A stretch of DNA of 6,823 nt from Acidobacteriota bacterium. GTDB lineage: Bacteria; Acidobacteriota; Vicinamibacteria; Vicinamibacterales; UBA2999. The translations under genes and the position numbers were made by a program. Below, piece by piece: positions 1 to 6,823 of this stretch. The DNA lies in assembly GCA_013140955.1 (NCBI GenBank), contig JABFRY010000128.1, positions 1 through 6,823 on the forward strand, in the 5' to 3' direction. Each line of letters begins with the position of its first letter. Position 1 is the first letter of the stretch. The notes under the pieces were generated by a model. That model did not search any database and had not been told where the DNA came from. It saw only the letters and a list, made by a program, of their open reading frames with translations.

Positions 1-353
1 CCGTGGTGGAGCGCGACCTGGACGGAGCGTACAACCTGGCCGGCCCCCGCCTGACGTGGGCTGCGTTCCTGGCGCTGCTGGCGCCGGCCCACATGGTCTG
101 GGTCCCCGCCGAGATGCTGTGGGCCGCGGGGCTGACCTTCCAGGAGCTGCCGCTCTTCCGGTCCGGGCCCGGGCATCGCGGGGGGCTCATGAACGTGAGC
201 GCCGAGCGCGCCACACAGGCGGGCCTCCAGCTCACCGCGCCCGTGGACACCCTGACGGCCGTGCAGACGTGGCTCGAAGGCCGGGACGAGCCGCCGGCCC
301 TCGCGCCGCACATCGAGGCCGCGCTCGTGGCCGCGGCGCGCGCGCAGCGCTGA
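1..353 (+). CDS. NAD-dependent epimerase/SDR-type oxidoreductase, C-terminal fragment
   Basis: Only the last ~116 codons are inside the window; the reading frame (first full codon at base 3) is open to the left edge, so the true start lies upstream. The visible part contains GAYNLAGP near the beginning, which resembles the stretch in extended-SDR/epimerase proteins just after the Rossmann core (a 'GxYNxxGP' turn before the substrate-binding lobe). It is followed by a Trp/Pro-rich segment (VWVPAEML, residues ~32-39), then MNVSAERATQAGL and DTLTAVQTWLEG, matching the usual C-terminal pattern of these proteins (rA...Gl..r...dTl.dt..W). The nucleotide-binding GxxGxxG and the catalytic YxxxK would be upstream and cannot be checked, so the substrate is unknown. 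It converges on the DUF5916 gene with a 25-base gap. The family call rests on C-terminal similarity only. Confidence 0.72.
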   Translation, partial: VVERDLDGAYNLAGPRLTWAAFLALLAPAHMVWVPAEMLWAAGLTFQELPLFRSGPGHRGGLMNVSAERATQAGLQLTAPVDTLTAVQTWLEGRDEPPALAPHIEAALVAAARAQR

Positions 354-378
354 AGGCGAGAGCGCCCGCCACGGGCGG

Positions 379-2673
379 TCAGAAGCGGAGGAGCCGCGTG
401 GCCTTCACGACGAACGCGCGGTTGTTCAGGTCGGGGAACCCGTGCACCTCCGAGTTGCGTTCGTCGGTGTACACGACGAAGAGTTCGCTCCCCGGCAGGT
501 ACTCCCACCGCAGCCGCAGATTGCTGCTCACCGTGTGGTTGCTGGAGTTGTACTGCGCCAGGCCGGTGAAGAACAGCCGCGGCGTCATGGTGTAGACCAG
601 GCGGGCATTGAGCAGGGTGGCCGTGAACCGTCCGAAGGGCAGGTCCACCACGTTCACCGACACGCCGGGCTCCACCATCACCTGCGGCGTGATCTCCAGG
701 CGTCCGCCCGAGAGCCCCGCGGTCGTCTTGTGCCCCGCGTAGAAGCTGCCCACATCGAGCGAGGCCGTGCCCGCGAGCGGCCGCTGCTGGCCGAGCGTGT
801 AGCGGAGGCCCAGCGTGGTGAAGGGATAGCCGCCCACCGGAATGCTCACGCCCGACGCGATGGCGAAAGGGCGGGCCAGGAATTCATAGGACTGGGTGAC
901 CGACACGCGCACCTGGTCGCTGTTCTGGAAGTCGATGCCCGCCGTCCCCACCTGCTCGCGCGACTCCACGACCCCGGCGTTGTTCTCCACGTAGGTGAAG
1001 CCCGCCTCGGCCACCAGCTTCCGGACCGCAGGCAGCGACGGGGTGCGTGGGCTGAAGCGCGCCAGACCGCTGGTCTTGCGCATGTTGGGGCGGCGCACGA
1101 ACCCCACCTCGGGGTTGAAGCGCTCCTGAATCGTGAGGTGCTCGAGCTGCAGGCCGTAACGGTCCCCCGAGTAGTTGAGCTGACCCCGATAGCTGAGGTC
1201 ACGCCCGATACGGTCGGGGGTCCAGGTCCGCGCGACGTAGGCGCTGATGGCCAGGTTCGTGAAGAAGCTGAAGGCACCGTCCACGCCGAGCGTCTGGTTG
1301 GATCCCTCGGCCACCGTCGAGTGGGAACGCCCCGTGAAGAGCACACCGACGGCGGAGCGGCGCAGGATGTCGCGACGCAGGCGCAGGGCGGTGAAGTTGG
1401 TGGTGCGTGCGCCCACCTGGGGGTCGCTGTCGGTCTGGATGTTGAGCGCGCCGATGGTCCAGGGACCCGACTTGCCGGTGAGGCGGCCCCCACCGATGAT
1501 CGGGACGGCGAGTCCTCGGCTCAGGCCGATCTGGCGACTGAAGAACATGGTGGGCACGTCGCCGCCACCGGTGTTGGCGCCGGCGCCGGTGCCGAATGCG
1601 AAGATGCCCTGGCCCTCGAGGAAGAACTCGCGCTTTTCGGGAAAGAAGAGGCTGAAGCGCGTCAGGTTCACCTGCTGGGTGTCCACCTCCACCTGCGCGA
1701 AGTCGGTGTTGAGCGTGAGGTCGGCCACGATGTTCTGCGTGAGGCCGTACTTGACGTCCAGTCCGGCGTCGCCGCCCAGGGCGTTGGAGACGACGGGCAC
1801 GGCCCGGCGGTCCGTCGAGAGGGTCGAGATGCCGAACGGCTTCACGTCGAGGTTTCGCCCGCCGGGGGGCAACTCGAGCCCTTCGAGCGTAGCCGCCGAC
1901 GACACCTGCATCAGGCCGCGCCGGCTGCCGAGCGACTGCGGCAGGGGCACGATGTAGGCCTCCTCGTTCTTGTAGCGCACGATGCGGCGCATGTTGATGC
2001 CCCACGTCTGCTCGCGACCGGCGCCGTAGCGGAGGGACCGGAACGGAATCGCCATCTCGAACGACCAGCCGCCCTCGAACCGGGAGACCCGGACGTTCCA
2101 GATGGGGTTCCAGTCGGTGCTCGGCGGGAAGCCCTCGTTGGTGATCTGGCCGTCGATGAATCCGCCGAGGGCGTTGACCTCGAACATGAAGCCGTTGCGG
2201 CGATCGTGGAACGTGTCGAGCATCAGGCCGAAGCTCTCCGCGTTGGACACGTTGGGGATGTCGCGGCGCATCTCGTTGACGACCCAGCGTTCGGGGCTGC
2301 GGTCGTGGAAGCGTCCGGACACGTAGAGCGTCCGGTCGTCGAACAGGACCCAGGCCTCGGTGCGTTCGGTCACCGGCACACCCGCCAGGGGCTCCACCTG
2401 GACGAAGTCGTCGATCGGGGCCACGGCCTCGTACGCCGGCTCGTCGAGCCGACCATCCACGCGCAGGTCCTCGCGGATCCGCGTGGCGTGGATCACGACC
2501 TGTCCGTCGCCTTCGCGGGTCTGCGTCGCGCCGCCGGGCTGTGGCGCAGACGGCAGGGCCTGGTCGGCGGCCGCGGCGAGGCCAGCCTGGGACAGGCTGG
2601 CAACCAGCAGGAGCACCTGGGACAGCCGCAGGACAGGAAGCCTCGGGAGGACGGGGCGGGGCTGGTGGTGCAC
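379..2673 (-). CDS. DUF5916 outer-membrane-type protein with N-terminal CBM9-like domain
   Basis: A predicted exported protein of 764 residues. Residues ~1-36 look like a signal peptide: Arg residues at 6, 11 and 16, a hydrophobic core (VLLLVASLSQAG) and an Ala-rich cleavage region before DQ. Residues ~58-240 resemble the CBM9-like beta-sandwich (VDGRLDEPAYEAV, WVLFDDRTLYVSGRFHDR, GWSFEMAIPFRSLRY). Residues ~270-764 match DUF5916, including DFAQVEVDTQQVNLTRF and LFFPEKREFFLEGQG (~324-356). The tail is rich in alternating beta-strands and ends LLRF, with the terminal Phe typical of outer-membrane barrels. Outer-membrane location is inferred, and no substrate is known for the family. I chose GTG at 2673 because the open frame upstream runs into the neighbouring gene, and this start lies 20 bases after that gene's stop and precedes the signal peptide. 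No clear Shine-Dalgarno is seen. A CTG around codon 15 behind GAGG would give a tidier signal peptide. It is the likely last gene of the glk operon. Confidence 0.9.
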   Translation of the reverse strand: MHHQPRPVLPRLPVLRLSQVLLLVASLSQAGLAAAADQALPSAPQPGGATQTREGDGQVVIHATRIREDLRVDGRLDEPAYEAVAPIDDFVQVEPLAGVPVTERTEAWVLFDDRTLYVSGRFHDRSPERWVVNEMRRDIPNVSNAESFGLMLDTFHDRRNGFMFEVNALGGFIDGQITNEGFPPSTDWNPIWNVRVSRFEGGWSFEMAIPFRSLRYGAGREQTWGINMRRIVRYKNEEAYIVPLPQSLGSRRGLMQVSSAATLEGLELPPGGRNLDVKPFGISTLSTDRRAVPVVSNALGGDAGLDVKYGLTQNIVADLTLNTDFAQVEVDTQQVNLTRFSLFFPEKREFFLEGQGIFAFGTGAGANTGGGDVPTMFFSRQIGLSRGLAVPIIGGGRLTGKSGPWTIGALNIQTDSDPQVGARTTNFTALRLRRDILRRSAVGVLFTGRSHSTVAEGSNQTLGVDGAFSFFTNLAISAYVARTWTPDRIGRDLSYRGQLNYSGDRYGLQLEHLTIQERFNPEVGFVRRPNMRKTSGLARFSPRTPSLPAVRKLVAEAGFTYVENNAGVVESREQVGTAGIDFQNSDQVRVSVTQSYEFLARPFAIASGVSIPVGGYPFTTLGLRYTLGQQRPLAGTASLDVGSFYAGHKTTAGLSGGRLEITPQVMVEPGVSVNVVDLPFGRFTATLLNARLVYTMTPRLFFTGLAQYNSSNHTVSSNLRLRWEYLPGSELFVVYTDERNSEVHGFPDLNNRAFVVKATRLLRF
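2581..2601 (-). repeat. Perfect 9-bp inverted repeat in the signal-peptide codons
   Basis: GCCAGCCTG and its exact reverse complement CAGGCTGGC are separated by three bases, giving a GC-rich hairpin with a 9-bp stem. It falls on codons 25-31 of the DUF5916 gene (residues ASLSQAG). One arm overlaps a 10-base direct repeat, CCTGGGACAG, at 2586-2595 and again at 2616-2625, exactly ten codons apart, which yields the repeated LSQ in the protein. No T-run follows in either direction, so this is not a standard terminator. Whether the hairpin affects translation is not known. Confidence 0.6.
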
Positions 2674-2693
2674 GGGTGAGACGTCCGGACCGC

Positions 2694-3161
2694 TCAGAGC
2701 AGGAGCAGGGCGAAGAACCAGGGGACGACCGCCACGCCGATGCACGCGCCGGTGGCAATCGCGAGCGGGCGATGCCGTTCGGTGACGTGCAGGTAGAGTC
2801 CGCACAGGCAGGCGAAGATCTTCGCGACGACGAGCGCCGGCCCGGGGCCGATGGCCTCCATCGCGCGGACCATCAGGGTGTTCATCTCGACACCCAGTCC
2901 CCACTGCGTGACGCCCCGGTACGTGAAGGCGGCGTCGAGCACCTGCGTCACGAGGAAGATCGCGAAGACGAGCGGCCCCTGGTTCGACCCCACGCCCGCA
3001 CCCGGGAGCACTATCGATGCCACGCGGGTGTCCGCCACACCAGCATCCGGGCGCTGCCTCCGTCTCGCGGCAGGCGCAACAAAGTCAGGACCGGGCCAGA
3101 CGTCGGGCCCGAACGGCCCCGCGCCGCCCGACACCGCCCGCTCGTGCCGGCCAGGGGTCAT
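2694..3161 (-). CDS. DUF5658-type small integral membrane protein
   Basis: The reliable part is the last ~100 residues, which form about three membrane segments: LVFAIFLVTQVLDAAFTY, then ALVVAKIFACLCGLYLHV, then IATGACIGVAVVPWFFALLLL at the very C-terminus. The pattern 'Q-LDA-T...G..E-N-L M', here TQVLDAAFTYRG followed by GVEMNTLMV, and the central Lys in the second helix (VVAKI) are what I know of DUF5658 proteins. Function is unknown; it should sit in the inner membrane. The start is uncertain. ATG at 3161 overlaps the glk TGA by one base (TGATG), which suggests translational coupling and gives 155 residues. However, the first ~46 residues are Arg/Pro/Gly-rich, have mixed third-position bases and lie outside the domain. 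GTG at 3023 would give 109 residues, closer to a bare three-helix protein. It is the middle gene of the glk to DUF5916 block. Confidence 0.72.
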   Translation of the reverse strand: MTPGRHERAVSGGAGPFGPDVWPGPDFVAPAARRRQRPDAGVADTRVASIVLPGAGVGSNQGPLVFAIFLVTQVLDAAFTYRGVTQWGLGVEMNTLMVRAMEAIGPGPALVVAKIFACLCGLYLHVTERHRPLAIATGACIGVAVVPWFFALLLL

Positions 3162-4135
3162 CACGGAAGCTCGCGGGCGGCGACGGCGGCGCCCAGCAGC
3201 CCGGCCTGCTCGTTGAGGATGACCCGGACCGGCAGTGTCGTCAGCAGCCCCTGCATGCTCCCTTTCGCCCTGAACGTCTCCATGAACGATCCCTCGGCGA
3301 GCCACGGCAGGATCTTCGGGGCGATACCGCCTCCGATGAACACGCCGGCCGTGGCCATGCCGCGCAGCGCAAGGTTACCCGCTTCGGCCCCGAATGCATC
3401 CACGAACATGCGCAGCGCGTCCGCGCAGCCCTCGCACTCCCCAGCCATGGCGGCCCGGGTCAGCCGGGCTGCCGGGTCCAGCCCTGCCGACGGCCCCGCG
3501 ACGCACGGCAGGGCCTCATGGGTGAACGCATGGAGGTTGAGCAGGCCCGGTCCACAGAGCACGTGTTCGATCTCGGCGCGTCCGTAGCGCGCGCGCAGGT
3601 GCCGGGTGAGCGCCATCTCCCGGTCGGTGCGGGCCGCGAAATCCGCGTGGCCCCCTTCCGAGGCGCTGGGCCGCAGGTGCCCGTCGAGCCGCCGCAGGTA
3701 CGCCTGGCCGAGTCCGGTTCCGGCCGCCATCACCACCGCGTGGCCGTCCTGGCGCGGCAGGCCCTCCTGCAGCACGAACAGTTCGGCCTGTTCGAGCGTA
3801 CCGACGCTGGTGGCCAGAGCCTCGAGGTCGTTCAGGAGTGCGGCCCGATGCGGCGGAAGGCCGAGGTGCGCGGCGAGGGTCTCGCTGCTGACCGTCCAGG
3901 GCACGTTGGTCAGGCGGGCTCGCCCGGCGACCACGGGCCCCGCGACGCCAACCGCGGCCGCCGTGATCGACAGGGGGAGCCCCGTGCGCGCCGCGAAGGC
4001 GTCGAGCAGTGCCGGAAGGCCCGTGTAGGCCAGGGTGGGGAAGCTCTCGACGATCACCGGCTGCGGTCTCTGCGCCGTGCGGTCGAACAGGCCGAGCAGC
4101 GTCTTGGTACCGCCGAGATCGCCGGCCAGGAGCAT
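3161..4135 (-). CDS. glk: Glucokinase (ATP:glucose 6-phosphotransferase)
   Basis: Phosphorylates glucose to glucose 6-phosphate with ATP in the cytoplasm, the entry step to glycolysis. The 324-residue product is close to the 321 residues of E. coli Glk. In order it shows the phosphate-1 motif GDLGGTKT (5-12), GVAGP (63-67), NDLEA with the expected catalytic Asp103, GTGLG (139-143), the sugar-binding SEGGHADFA (159-167, Glu160) and the C-terminal adenosine-side glycine motif GVFIGGGIAPK (264-274). It ends with the NEQAGLLGAA helix usual in this family. It lacks the CXCGXXGCXE zinc motif of ROK glucokinases, so it belongs to the E. coli Glk (PF02685) branch. I chose ATG at 4135 because it starts directly before the first beta-strand; the in-frame GTG at 4177 would overlap the divergent gene and its promoter. 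No Shine-Dalgarno precedes the ATG, and a good -10 box lies only six bases upstream, so the mRNA may be leaderless. First gene of the block with DUF5658 and DUF5916. Confidence 0.95.
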   Translation of the reverse strand: MLLAGDLGGTKTLLGLFDRTAQRPQPVIVESFPTLAYTGLPALLDAFAARTGLPLSITAAAVGVAGPVVAGRARLTNVPWTVSSETLAAHLGLPPHRAALLNDLEALATSVGTLEQAELFVLQEGLPRQDGHAVVMAAGTGLGQAYLRRLDGHLRPSASEGGHADFAARTDREMALTRHLRARYGRAEIEHVLCGPGLLNLHAFTHEALPCVAGPSAGLDPAARLTRAAMAGECEGCADALRMFVDAFGAEAGNLALRGMATAGVFIGGGIAPKILPWLAEGSFMETFRAKGSMQGLLTTLPVRVILNEQAGLLGAAVAARELP

Positions 4136-4141
4136 CCCGGT

Positions 4142-4147
4142 AGTATA
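4142..4147 (-). promoter_or_regulatory. Putative -10 box of a leaderless glk promoter
   Basis: TATACT on the minus strand differs from the TATAAT consensus by one base. Six bases (ACCGGG) separate it from the glk ATG, so a transcript starting at the normal distance would begin at the A of the start codon. No convincing -35 hexamer is seen 16-19 bases upstream. This is one of very few AT-rich patches in the window. Confidence 0.55.
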
Positions 4148-4149
4148 TT
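4144..4149 (+). promoter_or_regulatory. Putative -10 box of the divergent BRCT-MerR-TPR gene
   Basis: TATATT on the plus strand overlaps the glk -10 box by four bases. The GTG start at 4159 lies nine bases after it, so a transcript from here would carry a 5' leader of zero to about three bases if that GTG is used, or about 60 bases if GTG 4219 is used. No -35 hexamer is recognisable in the expected place, which lies inside glk. Confidence 0.4.
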
Positions 4150-4158
4150 GAACGCCGC

Positions 4159-5292
4159 GTGGCCACTGCCCCCTCACCGCCTGCCTCGCAGCACACGCCG
4201 CTGGCCGGAGAGACCGTCGTGTTCGCCGGCCGCATGCTGGCCCTCGAGCGCCGCGAAGCGCGCGCGCTCGGCGAGCAGCTCGGCGCCGTGGTCGTCGACG
4301 ACGTCACCGCGGCGGTGACCGTGCTGGTGGTCGGCTCGGCGCCGCCCGGCGGGCGTCCCGGCGAGCGGGGCGAGCACGGCGCGAAGCTGGCGCGTGCGAA
4401 GGAGCTGAACGAGTCGAAGCCCGGGCGCGTGCGGATCCTCGACGAGGACGCCTTCTGTCAGCTGGCGGGCATCACGACGCCGTCGGAGCTGCGGCGATTG
4501 TTCCAGCCCGAATGCGACCTGTTGGAGCGCTATGGGCACCTGCGGCCCGACCAGTTGCGCTACCTGGAGAAGTGGGGCCTCGTGCGGCCGGCGCACCGGG
4601 CGCACGGGCACACGTTCTACGCCTTCGCCGACGTGGCCGTCATCCGGCAGGCGGACGCGGAGCTGGCCGCGGGGACGCCGTTCCGCGCCGTCGTGCGGAA
4701 CCTGCTCGTCTCACGCTCCGGACAGCTGGCGCTCGACTTCCGCATCGAGGCACAGCCCGCCAAGGTGCTGCAGCTGGTGCGTCCGGACCCGCCGCCTCTC
4801 GCGCGCCTGCTCGAGCCGCACCCCGACGCGCCACACAGCTCCGCAGAGCAGTACTTCGTGACGGCCTCGGTGCTCGACGATGGCGATCCCTCGCACCAGG
4901 CCGAGGCCGCCGCCGCGTATCGCCGGGCCATCGAGGCCGACCCCTCGCTGGTGCCCGCGCTCATCAACCTCGCGAACATCCACTACGCGAGCGACCACAT
5001 CCCCGAGGCGCAGGCGCTCTACGAACGGGCGGTGACGCTCGACCCGGACGTGTTCGAGGCGCACTTCAACCTGGGCAACATCTTCCACGACCTCGGCCTG
5101 CTGGGCGAAGCGCAGGCCTGCTACCGGACGGCGCTCAAGCTGAACGCGTCCTATGCCGACGCACACTTCTACCTGGCTGTCGTGCTCGAGAAGAGCGGGC
5201 AGTCGCAGGAGGCGCGGAATTTCTGGCGCTCGTATCAGCGACTCGCGCCCAATGGCGAGTGGGTGGGCCTGGCGAAGGAGTTCGCGGACTGA
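4159..5292 (+). CDS. BRCT / MerR-like HTH / TPR fusion protein, putative regulator
   Basis: A soluble 377-residue protein with three modules. Residues ~15-103 look like a BRCT domain of the DNA-ligase type (LAGETVVFAGRM, VTVLVVG, AKLARAKEL, VRILDEDAF). The Ser/Thr usually before the Gly in the first strand is Ala (FAG), so phosphopeptide binding is doubtful. Residues ~121-183 match a MerR-like winged helix: DQLRYLEKWGLVRP, then HTFYAFADVAVIRQAD and GTPFRAVVRNLL. Residues 229-364 form four consecutive 34-residue TPRs starting at 229, 263, 297 and 331, three ending in a DP/NA turn, the last in AP. No enzyme motif or membrane segment is present. It probably binds DNA and a protein partner; its target is unknown. 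Start: an in-frame TAG at 4141 and the BRCT fold leave GTG 4159 as the best choice. GTG 4219 has a good Shine-Dalgarno (GGAGAG, 4207-4212) but would cut into the first BRCT strand. It is transcribed divergently from glk. Confidence 0.88.
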   Translation: MATAPSPPASQHTPLAGETVVFAGRMLALERREARALGEQLGAVVVDDVTAAVTVLVVGSAPPGGRPGERGEHGAKLARAKELNESKPGRVRILDEDAFCQLAGITTPSELRRLFQPECDLLERYGHLRPDQLRYLEKWGLVRPAHRAHGHTFYAFADVAVIRQADAELAAGTPFRAVVRNLLVSRSGQLALDFRIEAQPAKVLQLVRPDPPPLARLLEPHPDAPHSSAEQYFVTASVLDDGDPSHQAEAAAAYRRAIEADPSLVPALINLANIHYASDHIPEAQALYERAVTLDPDVFEAHFNLGNIFHDLGLLGEAQACYRTALKLNASYADAHFYLAVVLEKSGQSQEARNFWRSYQRLAPNGEWVGLAKEFAD

Positions 5293-5332
5293 CGCCTCCC
5301 GCGACGGTGCCTCCAGCGGCTGGGCGCGCCTC

Positions 5333-5672
5333 TCAGTACAGGTAGTCGTCCGAGGGCGTCCGCTTCTTGGGCGTGCGGCGCAGCTTGTAGTACTGGCAGT
5401 CCGGGCACCAGGCCTCGGCATCGAACCCTGCGGTTCCTGCGTACGGCTTCACTTCCCGGTGCGTGCAGAACTCCGCCGACCCGTTCTCGGCCGGTTGCTG
5501 CCATCGGCACGACTGGAAGCGCTTGAGTCCCGGACCGACCTCGGCCTGCGCGGGCGCGCCGGGCGCGGCCTTGCCGGCCTCGACGCCACCGGCCTCGATG
5601 CCCGCACCGGGCTCCGGCGTCTCGGTCTTCCCGTCGTGCGCCTCGTCGAAACCGACGGCGTCGTTCGGGTTC

Positions 5673-5692
<20 letters not shown>
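5333..5692 (-). CDS. Hypothetical four-cysteine protein, probable zinc ribbon
   Basis: A small 119-residue protein that I cannot assign to a named family. Residues ~11-55 are an acidic and Ala/Gly/Pro-rich, probably disordered, linker. Residues 58-119 are a compact Cys-rich domain: Cys62 (FQSCRW), Cys76 (EFCTHRE, with His78) and the pair Cys96/Cys99 (AWCPDCQYYK). It is followed by a basic stretch, KLRRTPKKR, and ends DDYLY. Four cysteines with a CPxC knuckle suggest one structural zinc, and the basic patch suggests nucleic-acid or ribosome contact; both are inference. The start is TTG at 5692, inside the end of the helicase gene (20-base overlap), chosen because GGAGAAGG sits seven bases upstream (measured from GGAG) and the peptide begins sensibly (MEYNFNRNPN). 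A CTG one codon earlier is possible. Longer forms would read far into the helicase in the wrong frame. It is probably co-transcribed and translationally coupled with the helicase. Confidence 0.75.
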
Positions 5693-6815
<1,123 letters not shown>

Positions 6816-6823
6816 CTGCGGAG

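Noticed and set aside
366..378. Short hairpin CCGCC-ACG-GGCGG between the converging epimerase and DUF5916 genes
   Set aside because: Only five base pairs with no T-run on either strand; too weak to call a terminator.
1561..1600. Repeated GGCGCC/GGTGCC units in the DUF5916 gene
   Set aside because: They encode a Gly/Ala-rich loop (GTGAGANTGGG) and look like codon-level low complexity, not a mobile or regulatory repeat.
442..2679. A 745-codon open frame on the plus strand opposite the DUF5916 gene
   Set aside because: Its translation is His/Arg/Glu/Ala-rich with no recognisable domain, and it lies antisense to a clear DUF5916 gene. Long antisense frames are expected from GC-rich codon use.
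2674..2904. 77-codon N-terminal extension of the DUF5916 frame up to 2904
   Set aside because: It would overlap the DUF5658 membrane-helix codons, is Arg/Pro-rich, and would place the signal peptide internally.
3162..3305. N-terminal extension of the DUF5658 frame into glk
   Set aside because: It reads through the 3' end of glk out of frame and has no resemblance to the domain.
4136..4177. Upstream GTG start for glk at 4177
   Set aside because: It would add 14 residues before the first beta-strand and overlap the divergent gene and the shared promoter.
5293..5332. Gap between the converging TPR and four-cysteine genes, containing CCAG-CGG-CTGG
   Set aside because: A four-base-pair stem without a T-run is not a supportable terminator; no other signal seen.

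Overview
This 6.8 kb window is GC-rich bacterial chromosome, roughly two-thirds G+C by eye, with strong G/C preference at third codon positions. It is packed with genes and contains no RNA gene, CRISPR array, insertion sequence or phage gene. A DUF5916 outer-membrane-type protein, a DUF5658 membrane protein and GTG/TTG starts together suggest Acidobacteriota, perhaps the Vicinamibacteria. That placement is an inference from gene content and composition, not from a marker gene.

Layout. The left edge (1-353, +) is the C-terminal end of an NAD-dependent epimerase/SDR-type protein. It converges on a three-gene minus-strand block that reads right to left: glucokinase (4135 to 3161), a small DUF5658-type membrane protein (3161 or 3023 to 2694) and a 764-residue DUF5916 protein with an N-terminal CBM9-like domain (2673 to 379). 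The glk stop codon overlaps the next possible ATG by one base, and the following gap is 20 bases, so this looks like one operon.

Divergent from glk, with only 23 bases between the start codons, is a plus-strand gene (4159-5292). Its domain order is unusual: an N-terminal BRCT domain, a MerR-like winged-helix DNA-binding domain, then four consecutive 34-residue TPR repeats. The tiny intergenic gap holds one AT-rich patch that reads as a -10 box on both strands, and glk is placed as if its mRNA were leaderless.

The right part is a second minus-strand pair: a DEAD-box RNA helicase (6815 to 5673) whose 3' end overlaps by 20 bases a 119-residue protein with four cysteines (5692 to 5333), which starts at a TTG behind a good Shine-Dalgarno sequence inside the helicase gene.

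How the genes may work together: glucokinase makes glucose 6-phosphate in the cytoplasm, while the CBM9-like/DUF5916 product is predicted to be exported to the outer membrane, so the operon could link envelope carbohydrate handling to sugar phosphorylation. The divergent BRCT-MerR-TPR protein is the natural candidate local regulator. Both statements are inference. The most novel items are the BRCT-MerR-TPR architecture and the shared, probably leaderless, divergent promoter. Everything else is ordinary chromosome.
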